A stretch of 64,000 nt of DNA, taken from positions 9,155,001-9,219,000 of the forward strand of contig NC_092562.1 in the NCBI RefSeq assembly GCF_037975245.1, written 5' to 3'. The DNA is from Apostichopus japonicus. Its lineage: Eukaryota; Echinodermata; Holothuroidea; Aspidochirotida; Stichopodidae. Positions 25,126 through 36,476 of the stretch are shown in pieces; the stretch's first letter is position 1; each line of letters opens with the position of its first letter. The notes below the pieces were generated by a model. That model did no database searches. It worked only from the letters and a program-made list of their open reading frames with translations, and had not been told where the DNA came from. The translations under genes were made by a program, and so were the position numbers.

Positions 25126-25179
25126 CGTAGTTGAAGTCGTGACCACTGGGTTGAAATAAATGTATGTTTATATCAGCAC
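25126..25179 (-). CDS. 18-codon linker exon between SRCR10 and SRCR11
   Basis: A 54-bp open stretch lies between the acceptor ggaattccag and the donor gtaagtata, which is close to the ideal donor. Its phases are 1-1, like every other internal exon, so it can be included or skipped without changing frame. It would encode ADINIHLFQPSGHDFNY plus the shared junction glycines. It contains no cysteine and no recognised motif. The evidence is splice-site quality, matching phase and an open frame. There is no homology, so a cryptic or alternative exon remains possible. Confidence 0.6.
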
Positions 25180-25329
25180 CTGGAATTCCATTTCAGAGAG
25201 TTTAACTTCTAAGCATAATGTACACCCCTGTCGTTACAACTTTTCTAGATCCCTTATAAACCTCTACTAAGATGTTAAGTTTTCATTTTGTATTTTGTAC
25301 ACTGTAGCCTTCCCTTTGTTATTGTATTC

Positions 25330-25565
25330 CCCCCCCCCCTAACATATATGTACATGATTGTTTTTGCGTAAGTAAGCATACATGTTTATATTAACATGGG
25401 TGTTTATATATATATATATGTATATGTATATGCTATATATATGTATATATGCGTGTGTGTATTTGTATTCAATTGTGTACGTATGCATGTGTACATATAT
25501 GTATTGTGGGTGGTGGGGGTGGGGTGGGTGGGTTACACATATTGGGTTGGTGCGTGGGTGGATAT
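25330..25565. repeat. C run, TA/TG microsatellite and G-rich tract
   Basis: A C run (25329-25339) precedes a tatata/tgtata microsatellite (25405-25500) and a G-rich stretch, gggtggtgggggtggggtgggtggg, that is capable of quadruplex formation. It lies between the SRCR10 exon and the linker exon. Confidence 0.85.
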
Positions 25566-25748
25566 AAGTGTTACTGTTTTCTTGTATTCTCTATTTACTT
25601 ATGGGAGCCCTCTGGGTTTTTTGGAGTGCTTCCTTTCACAATTTTCCCTGTTGTCGATATGTTTTGTCACTTAGTTAACTTCTCTGTATTTATATTGTGA
25701 AGAAACAAATAAATGAAATGAAATATTAAAAGCAAGTGGCATACATAC

Positions 25749-26081
25749 CATATTCATAGTCTTCCTTGGGATAACAAATCACGCCTGCATCTTCGGAGTG
25801 GAGGCAGTTCGATACCTTGACACTGGTACAGTCTAGCAGGTCAGTCTCGTTACCGATGCAAGACACGTCGTCGAGATGGATGCTGCCTTCACCTTCACCA
25901 AAAGCTGCAGCTCTCAACCATGTGAGAGCACCTGGGAATCCCAGCTGGCGGCAGACCACATTAGCATCCTCAATATCCCAAAAGTCATCGCAGACAGTCC
26001 CCCATTCTCCGTTTAGATAAACCTCCACCCTACCTGCTGTCTTATTACCCCCGAGTAATCTCACTGTCAAGGAAGGTCCGT
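25749..26081 (-). CDS. SRCR domain 10 exon (111 codons)
   Basis: SRCR domain DGPSLTVRLLGGNKTAG with sequon [61 protein letters not shown] and a charged tail ending KEDYEYG. Six cysteines are present and the acidic motifs are intact. The donor is gtatgtatg. In the transcript it is followed by the small linker exon at 25126-25179, so the acidic tail of this exon and that linker together form the longest non-SRCR spacer apart from the FZ exon. Confidence 0.9.
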
Positions 26082-29000
26082 CTAATAATTAAAGGAAAAC
26101 CAAATTTAGAAGAAGCGGAATTAAGATATCGTATGTAAAATTGTGGTACCCACTGCACTTTAAACACCAACACCTTAACGACAACAACAAAAGTGCATGG
26201 TCATATTTTTTTGGTGTACTTCCCAATGACTGTGGAAGAGCCTTTAATACTTACTCCTAGCAAATACTGAAACACCTTAGTCTAATGAAATCATTGTCTC
26301 ATGTGCAAGGTCCACTGATAGGTGTGAATTCATTGGTGGAAATTTACATCTCGTATGATGCAAAGTAAGATAGTTGCTATGGTAACCACCAAGGATTACC
26401 TTATTAAAGGTTGCACAGTTTTGCCAGCAGTAAAAATGTAATGAGTACATAAACCAATTGTCCCACAAGGAAACATTTTCTTCTACCCCAAAGGCACACA
26501 CACATATTTGGGAATGATATAAAACCTCATATTCCTTATCTTTGCAGCCATATATTTTATAGTTTAGAGGAAGTTGCAAAAGATGCTAAAGATGTGTAAG
26601 TTCAGTGTAATTAACAGCAATTCTGTCTTAGCTAAGACAAAATTGCTGTTACTAACACTGAACTTATTACGAGCCACTCATCATGTTCCATTGGATAGCC
26701 TATATACTCCAAAAACCAGCATATACTCTACATATTAATGCCTAGCCTAATGTTACAAACAAGTGCAATACTGAAGTTGAAATTGTGCTGCAGAACAGTT
26801 CTTCAACAAACAATCTAAGTGGGAGTATTCTCTGTGAAATAGTTTGCTATGTGCACATGCAAAATCTTCAAGGTTTTACCGTGTGCAATGTCCGTTACCG
26901 TGTGCAATGACACGTTCTGACTTAAAAGTTGTAGAATAAAAAACAGACAATTTAAAATGCAACATACTCTTATCCTCTCTGTTACAGAATTGCTTGAAAT
27001 GGGATACTTATTTAGGTGTTAAACTGGTTATCATTTGGCCATATCCACCTTAAAAGAAAACATTCCTAGATATTAAAGAGAATGCTGTTGCAATTTTCAG
27101 ATTTTAGTTTACGTGTATAAGGTTAGAAATTTCTTTTCACTTGATCGAAGTATATTATGAATCACAACATATTTCTTTGAACGCCCTTCCATCTGCCTAT
27201 ATAGGATTATTGTATAATCCTGTTCTGCCAACCCTCACCCAATGCTTATCATATTTCAATGCAATGTCAACTTGTCACCACACACACTAAAATAGGCATT
27301 GACACTCCCTTACTATAGCACATGGTTAAAACAAGTACTAATTAATGGTGCAACAACTTGCAAATTGAGTGTGACCATTCACAGAGACAAAAATTGAAAA
27401 ACAGAGCAGATTTGGCATAATTTTTTATGACACAAGTCACCAAAACACTGTGCAAACTGATAGCAAAACCAAGTTCTTGAGAAATTCCCCACGGCGGCTA
27501 ACAATAGCATATGCCATGTTTTGTGACGAAAATGTGAGAAAATATCCTAACGCTATGAATTGTGCACATTAACCCATGGGATAGGCTGATCAGTTGTTCA
27601 TACAGTGAAAGTAACGTCGCAGTGATCAAATCTTTCACAAAGGGTTTTGTTTTCATATGAGTACAGAGTACTAAATATTGCAGACAGCTTGTTACAAACT
27701 ATCAGCCAATCATTGGAAATATCAACTGACTACTTGGTGAATCTTATGAAATGCACTTGTCCGTCGGAAGACCTAAACGGGAAATTTGATCAATCGAAAG
27801 AAACAGAAAAAAATTTGTCTCAGAAGATAGGACGAACTTTAACAGTTTACCCTCAAATGGAACAACGCATACCGCTAGCTTATTTTTCAGGGCCTGAGCA
27901 TAAATAAGCATCTGTTATCAATATCATCTAGCCTGTTAACTATATATTTTTTTTTATTTATGCACATATACTTGTTAAAATTATCTATAATGTTTGCCTT
28001 ATCTTCCAACTACAGCTATATACTCTCCGATTCTGACCATGTCCCTTCCCTTTATCAGGAATTGACTCTAACAACTCTGTAACAACCTGGTGAGCAGCAG
28101 TGTGTTAATTGTTTGACCAAAGAAAAGAGAATCGCCTTGTATCTGTACAAGATTTTACAAATCTGAAGTTATATATCTGAACAACCATCTGATAAGTTAG
28201 AATTCAGTATACAGATTTATGTTACTCTTATAGGCTGCTCAACTGTAAAAGTTGGTTGTGGTTTACACAGCAAAAGTTAATACAATGCCAAAACCTCAAC
28301 CCCCAACATAAGCTTGCTAAATAAGAATGTTGACATTTGCTATACAATGCATGAATAAATAACTGTTCAAATGTAAGGGCGGTAAAGTATAAACATGCAG
28401 CATCTCACCCTTCTGTTCAGCCACTAGGGCACTGAATGCAACTTACCTCCAAAGAGTCCATTTTTTGCACCATTTTTGTTGGTTTGGATTCATAAATTGT
28501 GAGTTTTTAAAAGCTTTAAGAACACAAATTCATACCCAATTTAACTTTCCTACAATTTCTTGTTTTTTTTTTTTCTTTTTCTTTTGAATGTTAATTCTGT
28601 GATGCCCTTAGTCATCATATCTGTCGCCCTCTATTTATTCAGGCTACGTGTTAATGTTTTTAGCCACAATGACGTATTACAGGTCATGTGACGTCTGTCC
28701 ATCAGCTCAGGGGGATCAGATTTCGAGACTTGTGAATCAGTCTTCGCTACTGTTCCGAATCGTTCAGTTTGGTAGTAGCCCTGGCTATACGACCATGAGG
28801 TCGTATTTGTATCTGTTTCGTATTTGTCTTTTGTACACGTTTGTGCATATCGTTATAGGAATCTACTTCGGTATTGAGACCTCAATTGTAACCAGTTTCG
28901 TTTAAGTCCATGTTTTTCTATTTAATTTTGAGGGCTTCGTGCCGATGTTTTGTGGCTGCTTGTAGTAATAGATTGAGAAATCTCAGCATTCGCTCTTTAC

Positions 29001-29217
29001 TCGTTTATCTATGTGTTATATTCTCTGCATGTAATAGCGAGGTTCAAGGCTCGTAGCTACTAACACACAACCATCCAAGCCGCATTTGTTTCCATACCAC
29101 CACCATTCCTCAGTAGGGAATATTGAGGCAACCCCCCGGAATCTTAGTCGGAGTAAACGTTAAAATAAGATGAATGATAAAACAGAAACAGAAGGCAACA
29201 GATTTATACAAACTTAC
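26082..29217 (-). other. Intron SRCR9-SRCR10 (3.1 kb)
   Basis: It contains the 70-bp palindrome at 26597. 28650-29070 is less AT-rich, starts tgttaatg and ends ctactaaca, so it might be a solo LTR, but no target duplication is found and the call is weak. An 86-codon open frame on the plus strand at 27647-27907 matches nothing known. Confidence 0.6.
26597..26666. mobile_element. 70-bp near-perfect palindrome (probable TA-type mini-MITE)
   Basis: The arms taagttcagtgt...gtctt and aagac...acactgaactta pair over about 33 bases each with few mismatches around the centre agct. The outermost TA on both sides could be a Tc1/mariner-type target duplication. It lies in the intron between SRCR9 and SRCR10. 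A hairpin RNA is possible, but the almost loopless palindrome favours a mobile element. Confidence 0.55.
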
Positions 29218-29538
29218 CAACTCTACACACTACACTAGCATCTTCTTTATGTCCACAGTTATGGGTTTCAGAGTGGATACACTCTATCAGTCTGCTATCT
29301 GAAGATGTACAGCTCACATCATCCATTTGGATGGGGCCCGACCCTTCCCCGTAGGCAGCACCACGGGCAGCCACCACTGCTCCAGCGGAGAAACCCAGCT
29401 CGCGACAGACGACGTGAGCATCGTCCAGATCCCAACCGTCATCACAGACTGTACCCCATTGTCCGCCAATGTAGATTTCAACACGACCAGCTGAACTATT
29501 ACCAGACCGTAAACGCAACGACCCTTCTGGTATGGCCT
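29218..29538 (-). CDS. SRCR domain 9 exon (107 codons)
   Basis: SRCR domain [18 protein letters not shown] with sequon [60 protein letters not shown], and almost no linker (RVG). The Glu in CRELGF replaces the Gln found in most other copies. The insertion of one residue in the [14 protein letters not shown] stretch is unique to this domain. Acceptor tgaattcag, donor gtaagttt. A 3.1-kb intron precedes it in transcript terms on the domain 10 side. Confidence 0.9.
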
Positions 29539-29912
29539 CTGAATTCAAGACAGAGAAGTTGCATCGTTATCGAGATGATAAATAAACAAGGAAGGTGAAG
29601 ATAGATTGGCCCTAAGATGAGCCAATTACCTGATAACTTGGGTGGTCAATGAGCTACTTTTTACCAACAACTCCCTCACCGGACCAATTTTTTCACTTCC
29701 ACCATCACCTTCTACTACATCATCATTGTATAATACTAACAATTCATTACACACTTGCACTATTAACGTTTGTAAAAGTTTCATCGATTCCATGTTTTCT
29801 GAAAATAGAAATTTTGAAATACACCATCTAGTGTGTTTATACAACATCCCTCATTTGAGATAATTAACGAGTCACTAATTCCATTATGCTCCATGAAAAC
29901 AAATCGAATTAC
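29539..29912 (-). other. Intron SRCR8-SRCR9
   Basis: 374 bp with no recognised feature. A pyrimidine-rich cactt/ccatcacc stretch lies near 29690-29720. Confidence 0.75.
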
Positions 29913-30233
29913 CTTCTGTATTGCAAACAGCACTGGCATCCTCAGCATGGTTACAATTATGGATGGTCTTGTGTTCGCAGCTGATTAACTCTGTCTCATC
30001 TCCGACACACATTATGTCATCAATGTGAATAACAGATGATCCTTCACCAAAAGCGGCCCCTGGCAGAGCTTCTAGAGCCCCCCTAAATCCCATCTGACGG
30101 CAGGCTACACTAGCAGCTGCCAAATCCCAAAAGTCATCACAGACCGTACCCCACTGATCGTTGAGAAAAACTTCCACGCGCCCAGCAGACTCGTTGCCAC
30201 CGGCCAAACGTAATGTTCCTGGTTCATAGCGTT
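29913..30233 (-). CDS. SRCR domain 8 exon (107 codons)
   Basis: SRCR domain starting ERYEPGTLRLAGG with sequon [23 protein letters not shown] (Met in place of the usual Leu), FGEGSSVIHIDDIMC, LISCEH, HNCNHAEDASAVC and a short NTEG linker. Six cysteines and both acidic pairs are present. Only 374 bp of intron separate it from domain 9, the shortest intron in the gene. Acceptor aaattacag, donor gtaattcg. Confidence 0.9.
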
Positions 30234-30514
30234 CTGTAATTTGATGTAACAAAATATAGCAATGCATAAAGAAAAGAAAACAAAAGCACTGCCCTGCTCA
30301 GCCTGGGCATGATGGAATAAGCCAGCAACCAAGTATCTTCTTCATTGGTCAACAAATATTACAAACCTAATTGACTACTATTCAAAATAAAACTGCAATA
30401 GATCAAACCAAAACATCCTTTCAGATATGTAGGCAAGTCATTAAAGCAGTTCATTAAAATCCTATTTCATTGTTCGGAGACTTTTAGCTAATATCATTCA
30501 CATGCATAGGGAAA
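30234..30514 (-). other. Intron SRCR7-SRCR8, part outside the triplet array
   Basis: About 280 bp of plain AT-rich sequence next to the SRCR8 acceptor. Nothing is recognised. Confidence 0.75.
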
Positions 30515-31090
30515 ATCCTGCTACTACTATCACTACCAATACTAACAATACCACTTCTGTAATGACTATATGAATGATACTACTTCTTACAATCATTTAC
30601 TGGTACTAATACTACTCCTACTGACACCAACATCGACACTACTACTGGCTCCAACTACTACTATTACTATTACTAATAGCAATACCACTAATGTAATAAC
30701 TACAAGTACTGATAATCATAGACTGCTTCTCCTAGTACTGCTAAAACCGACACCACCATTGACACTACTACTAACAATGCTACTACTGGTACACTACAAA
30801 CCGTCAACACCACTTATACTGCTTCTCCTTGTACTCCTACTGTACTGGCACACCACAAGTACTAATACTAACAACACACTACTATCAGTGTAATTCCAAC
30901 CAGCACCAACAACCATCAACACCACTAAGATTATTACTACTATAAGGAGAATGATTTGATAGCACTGCTACTATAGTTGCATCTTCAACTAATACTATCA
31001 CTACCACTGTCAGTAGAAACACTTTTAACACTGGCACTACTGCTACTAGTATCATCACTACTAGCACCAACAATCATCACAACAACTAAG
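30515..31090. repeat. Imperfect ACT/ACC trinucleotide array
   Basis: About 570 bp are dominated by act, acc, aat and cac triplets with heavy interruption. The array lies in the SRCR7-SRCR8 intron and starts about 24 bp from the SRCR7 donor. Long open frames across it (Leu/Thr-rich or Val-rich) are a by-product of the triplet pattern and not genes. Confidence 0.85.
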
Positions 31091-31113
31091 AGCAATCAAG
31101 ATAAAGGACACAC

Positions 31114-31440
31114 CTGGTAACTCTTCAGAGAAGCACACAACCCCAGCATCTTCACTGTGACCACAATTCTCATTTAAAGAGTCGACATGAACACAATCAG
31201 CGAGGCGATCCTCTCCTCCTAAGCATTGTACGTCGTCCATATTTGTTGGATCCTCTCCTCCTCCGTAAAAGGCATTACTCTGGACAGAAATTGCCCCGCT
31301 AAATCCCAGCTGACGGCAGACAACATTTCCATCCGTCACGTCCCAGTAATCGTCGCACACCGTACCCCAAACGCCATCCAGGTAGATTTCAACTCGCCCA
31401 GCAGTGCTGTTTCCATCAACAAGTCTGACGTCTCCTTCAG
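31114..31440 (-). CDS. SRCR domain 7 exon (109 codons)
   Basis: SRCR domain [20 protein letters not shown] with sequon [47 protein letters not shown], a two-residue-longer loop before ENCGHSEDAGVVC, and the linker FSEELPG. Acceptor ccttgcag, donor gtgtgtcc. A few tens of bases past the donor the intron turns into a long imperfect ACT/ACC triplet array. The exon is complete and in phase with domains 6 and 8. Confidence 0.9.
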
Positions 31441-33398
31441 CTGCAAGGACATTCGAAATAAACAAATGCATGTTAGTCGTGCTTGACATTAGAAACGTTA
31501 CCGAAAAGTCAGAAAGTGAGTTTCTCCAAGTGCCATGAGTGAAGAGAAAAATGCATCATTTTCTAACGCTTCATATATTTACTACTGGAGTAGTGCAAGC
31601 TGATTGATGATTGAAATCCATTGTAGGATTCAATATATTCAAAATGGCCGTAACAGATATATAGTAATCCATCATAGTAAATACACTTTGCCTGATGCAG
31701 CAACTTTGTAAACAAAATCATCTTTTTCCGTCATTTACGTTGACTGATGTACACAGCTAATACTACTACTAATAATAATAACATATATATATTTATATAG
31801 CACCATGCTTGGGATTTACAGTAAAAGTCTCAAGAAGTAAAATTATGAGATACATTTAAGAGTCATAAATGGAATTAAGTAGTCAAAGCAAAATCAATCG
31901 ATTAGACCAGTTAATAAACCAAAAAATTAATGAAACCAATATAAATGAGGTTAAGACAAATGAAAAACAAGATCAGTCCTTAAAGTAGACGTAGATAAAA
32001 AAAGATGATTTTTAAGTTGGGAATTAAAAAGCAGTAACTGACAGATTCATAATTGAAATTCATTTGTGGGTTCCACACTATTCAACAATAAAAAAAAATC
32101 ATAATTTATTCAATATTTTTATATTAATTTTTCAAGCTGTGTCCATATTATTTTTCGTATTCATATTTTAAGGGATTTTGTCATTATGTTATATAAATTT
32201 ACTTAAAACTCACTTTGTTTAGGAATTTCACTGTAATCTATATTATTTTTAAAATTATTCCTTCGTATATATATTTTTTTTTGTATATTAATATTTAAGC
32301 TGTGTCAAGTTTATTCTTCATGTTTTAAGGGTTTTGTCATTTGGTTGTCATTGTAAAGCACTTTTGAACAAGCATGAAAAGAGCGCTATATAAATTTGGT
32401 AAAAATAAAAAAAAAATTTAAAAATGGACAGTTACTGGTATGCTATTCCATCCTAGTACAAACACATCGCTCAATAATGTTACCAGGATACTTTTTCAGA
32501 GCAAATCAACCAGGAATCTGCCTAACCTACAGAATTGACATTGGAACTTTGAGATCAAGAAAATAATTGTAATTGTTGTATCGGTTTCGGTTATTTCAAG
32601 TGTCATAACATAGATAAAGTGATTCAAAAATGTGTTTACTGCAATACATTTACATAGAGAGAGCTACACAATAATTGCATATTCTCTGTTGTAATAAAAT
32701 TATCCTCTAACAGAACATACAAGAATATCGTTCATCATAGCAAGGGTCAATTTAATTTGAGACTGCCGCCAAGGAAAGGCACCCTTTCAAAGGAATTTTT
32801 TTGGGGAGATTGGAGGGAGGGGGGGAGGAGAGATTACCGGAGCACCTGTGGTATTTCCTACCATGAACTACCCATGTAGCAACAACATGGCACACATAGG
32901 TTTATTGTTACTGTTTATTCTCGCTTTAACAACAAAGCAAATTTTCGTCCATGAATGTGTGCTTGATTAGTTACTCTCAAACAAATATACAAATAATTTC
33001 AAGTTCTGTTATATTTGCTCAGGGGCAGAGCTGCCAACCTTTGGAAACAATTTTCAGTATTTATAAATCAGACCTAAAAGTTACTGCTAATCTAGCATTT
33101 TATATTAACTCAACAAAAAACTATCGTTTAAACTTCATGTACACAACAGAGCACCTTCGGGGTGACATTCATCACCATTTGTCCTCGTCAAGTTTGTAAT
33201 ACATCGTTGACATGTTTTCTGAGATCATAAAATTCTTACATTATACCTGTCTCGTTGCATCTCTCAGGTTGTTGTTGCAAAATTTGACTTAATATTGGAC
33301 CATTGGAGCTATTATGGAATAGCTTCATGGTTAGTCAAAAAAGGGCATCCACTAACTATCTGAGTAAACTAGAGTAAGAACAAAAAAAGCAAACAAAC
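31441..33398 (-). other. Intron SRCR6-SRCR7
   Basis: It contains the two converging LINE-type tails at about 31765-31830 and 32270-32425, and a purine-rich gggagattggagggagggg run near 32795-32835. The motif cagagctgccaac at 33026 resembles a transposon tip and is echoed at 53755. The rest is unassigned. Confidence 0.6.
32270..32425 (+). mobile_element. LINE 3' tail
   Basis: It contains ttgtaaagcacttttgaac followed by agagcgctatataaat and an A-rich end, the usual L2-like 3' tail. A second, oppositely oriented tail (tatagcaccatgcttggg with an upstream aataataat run) lies at about 31765-31830. The AT-rich 450 bp between them is unassigned. Confidence 0.6.
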
Positions 33399-33734
33399 CG
33401 TGAGTTGTTTGTTCCGATGTGATACACGCTACTCCGGCATCTTCATAATGGTTGCAGTTTTCATACAGTGCTTTATTACAGTCGAGAAGGGACGATTCAT
33501 TGCCCCGACAAGCTACGTCGTCCAGATGCGTTGGCTCGTTGCCCGGTCCAAAGAATGCATCACCGTAGGCGACGGATGCTCCTGCGAAACCCAGCTGTCT
33601 ACAGACTACGTTGGCATCCTCTATTCCCCAGTAGTCATCACATACGGTACCCCACATCCCATCCAGATAAATTTCCACTCTACCGGCCGAACTGTTTCCC
33701 CCGGCGAGACGCAGGTCTCCCTGATTGCTTTGTC
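33399..33734 (-). CDS. SRCR domain 6 exon (112 codons)
   Basis: SRCR domain with the sequon in [71 protein letters not shown] and an extended polar tail SEQTTHG. All six cysteines and the acidic pairs are intact. The donor is gtttgtttg, the weakest-looking donor in the gene, while the reading frame and phase are the same as in all other exons. Weak pairing with U1 at this site could favour skipping of the exon. Skipping would keep the frame because the exon is a multiple of three. Confidence 0.87.
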
Positions 33735-34401
33735 CTGTGGTATAAATTAAAAAATGTGTCAAGAAAAGAGGTAACGACTAGCTACTAGCGACCAGCAAAA
33801 CCAGAGGTCAGTCTTGTGGTTTGACCTAAATGATGCACAAATTTTCCAGCATTTTATTACGACGTTTTCAACTTGAGTCTTGGATATCCCTCTGATGGCT
33901 GTGTTAATGCTACAAGAAGATGGTGAATGATTACATACGAGGGTGCAGCCGGTATTGGGAGGAGGATCTTAGACCAAAAACTTGTGCAATGTTTCAGCCG
34001 GTACAGACAACTATTAAAAATCAGTGACCATACGCTATACCACGTAATGCCTGTCAATATTTCAATATATAGCAATTTAACTAGTAATGTTTTTAGAGCA
34101 CCAATTGTTGATTTCATATTCATGAATAAAAGTGGCAAAGTGAAGGGTTCACTCTCTTTTACTTCTACTTACTACTACTACTACACAATCTTCCACTGTG
34201 TCATCAAGATTTTTTATCTTGAAAATATAAAATCCAGCATTTTGCTGTATTGGAGTATTGAGTTGGAAGTATTCACAGTAAACATTGCAGTGCATCACTT
34301 TTATTTCTACTTCTTGCAATACATTAATACATGTAGTACCCCAAAAATCCCCAAAGAAAAGCCATAAAAAATAAAACCCAAATATACAGACGGATACTCA
34401 C
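33735..34401 (-). other. Intron SRCR5-SRCR6
   Basis: 667 bp with nothing recognised beyond a short tactacta run at 34160-34180. A 146-codon open frame crosses it on the plus strand but has no recognisable domain and unremarkable composition. Confidence 0.7.
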
Positions 34402-34713
34402 CAGTATTTGAACAGACCACCCCCGCATCTTCATAATGGTTACAATTTTCAGTCCTTAGGAAAGTGCAATTTTTCAAGGATGATTCAGAGCCTAAGCATT
34501 CCACATCGTCGAGATGTGTCGGGTCGACTCCCAGACCAAAGAATGCGGCTCCGAGCGCCGACGATGCACCTAAGAATCCCAGCTGACGACATACCACGGC
34601 AGCATCATTTAAATCCCAGTAATCGTCACATACAGTCCCCCATTGCCCATCAATGTAGACTTCCACACGACCAGCACTGCTGTTACCTCCGACCAGCCGG
34701 ATGTCAAAATCAT
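34402..34713 (-). CDS. SRCR domain 5 exon (104 codons)
   Basis: SRCR domain beginning [15 protein letters not shown], with sequon [23 protein letters not shown], a [15 protein letters not shown] segment, [13 protein letters not shown] and a short SNTG linker. The VDPTHLDDV wording is shared with domain 6 (NEPTHLDDV) and domain 7 (EDPTNMDDV). Together with the 0.67-kb intron to domain 6, this suggests that domains 5-7 arose by local duplication. Acceptor ctattag and donor gtgagta. A diverged hAT element starts 38 bp upstream of the acceptor. Confidence 0.9.
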
Positions 34714-34751
34714 CTAATAGAAAGGAGGAGATGATTAAACTCCCTTTGGTG

Positions 34752-36476
34752 TAGTGTTTGACCGATTATACGATAATTGGTCAGTACTGCACCTTTAACC
34801 GATTAGTACATGTGACAATCTGGCCGATGCCGATTACTGATTATTTCATCGTTTTTAATATAATCATTTTCTAATATATGATTTTAATAGTGTTATGCAT
34901 AATTACCACCTTCTAGGTCAATACAATCAAAGATGTAAAAAGAACGACTTAATGTTTCACACTATAGATTAATGGAGCTAATAAAGGAAACTGTAATACA
35001 TACATGCGGCGCTGTTCGTTCGTAAGGATGAGTCGCAATATTGCAATCCCCCCACAACACAGTGTATGGCAGCGCTGTATACAGACTACAGTTCAGTTGA
35101 CCAAGACTCGATGCATTTTCTTAGCTTCAAATTTGCATGAGAACTTTTCTGTACATAGCACTGTATATAAATACTCTAATATCAGGCTCTTCAACTGGAG
35201 CATTTACATTTCCTTCACATCTCAGTATTCAACTTCAGTGGGCAAGTGTCACCTTACCAAACCACTCCTTCAAAACTATCCCAGAAATTTATTCAACAGA
35301 CTCTCCTATACAGACTACAGAGCGAAAACAGTAGCCATTGGCTACGAAATTAAAATATTAGTTAGGGCCAGCTTTTACAACTGGTATTATAACCATGATC
35401 ATGTGTTGCAACTCCAACGTAATTAAGTGAAAAGTAGACCGTACGGAAACAAAACATTCTTAATTTCGTAATTTGATATCAAAATATATAGTCTAATATG
35501 AAAAATAAAACAATCCCGGAGGTTGCTTCAAGTTTTCAATGATTACCATCGGCTAGGGAACCCTTACGATGGAACGTCGTTTCAAACGATTATACACAGT
35601 AAGCCAATGGCCCTTCTCCATTGACTTAAAACTATAGGTGGGAGAAATCACACACTAAAGTTCCCATTGACTTTGTCGTGCGTGTCGCTGGAAATCAGAC
35701 ATGCTATAGTTGGTTGCAGTTAAGTAGTTCAGTTACTGCAAAAGGGCCATATTTGCATGTATGGTACTTACGGTCCGGGAAAAACAAATAGTTGTTTCGG
35801 ATTTTTGCAAAAATTTGTGGAAGAATGTTTGCCTTATCACAAAATACTGTAATGCAGTACGTTAAACTACTGAGGACTGTCGCCAAACATTTTTAGGGAC
35901 TTTTAGGAGTAATTTGGCGCCTTGATTTCATCATTTTATTGCATTTATAAAATCTTGGGCGCATTTGCAAACTGAACAGTTATGAGGCTCAGTGGTTCTC
36001 TAGCCAGACTAGCCTAATGTACATAGAACTCACAATGAGCAAAGCCTATATGTTATCGTTTTTACTTAAAAGTTTTCACGTACAGTTTAAGGCCAAAGTG
36101 GTTAAAAGTATATTATTTTGGTTTTTTTTTTTTCGTTTAGTCAAGCATTTAGTCAAGACAATAAGTCTTTCTTATCAATCATTATACATGGATAACAGGA
36201 GGTTTTGTTAGATGCAAGAAGCAAAGTGAAAAAAATAATTAAGTCGTCCCCTTAGCTTATCGCAGGTATACTGTATGATATTAACTTCCAAAACTGGATA
36301 GTATGTCAAAGAGCATTAGTACAATCTCACGTGGGGGACATAAGCACACCTTCCCCGGCTTTGAATAGCATTGAATCGAATGATCAACATTTTTCTCCCT
36401 TTGCGGTTGTGGTGCATCAAAAGCGCGGAATAATACAATCCTTTATGTGGACCGTAATAATCGGTTCCAAATAATC
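34752..36476. mobile_element. Diverged relative of the 1,644-bp hAT element, right end lost
   Basis: It begins tagtgtttgaccgatta and follows the 677-2320 element along most of its length. It shares, for example, the stretches around the paired gtcaatgg/ccattgac motifs, the cttgggcgcattt segment and the tttatgtggaccgtaataatcggttccaa segment near the right end. Many substitutions and indels are present, including an inserted stretch of about 200 bp near 35090-35310. It stops matching at about 36476, before the right terminus, so no flanking duplication can be read. It is an older, truncated family member. Confidence 0.8.

Noticed and set aside
27647-27907. 86-codon plus-strand frame MFSYEYRVLN...
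   Set aside because: No similarity to a known family, no splice or promoter support, and its length is within chance expectation for AT-rich introns.
28445-28520. Extra minus-strand exon with strong donor gtaagttg at 28442-28448
   Set aside because: The only plausible acceptor gives 67 bp, which breaks the phase-1 rule kept by all other exons.
28650-29070. Solo LTR (starts tgtta, ends taaca) with an 85-codon frame
   Set aside because: No target duplication, primer site or second copy in the window. The frame has no recognisable domain.
30570-30893. 107-codon Leu/Thr-rich frame
   Set aside because: It is a by-product of the ACT/ACC triplet array.
33927-34367. 146-codon plus-strand frame in the SRCR5-SRCR6 intron
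   Set aside because: Composition and sequence resemble no protein. It overlaps the SRCR5 intron border, and no start or splice context supports it.
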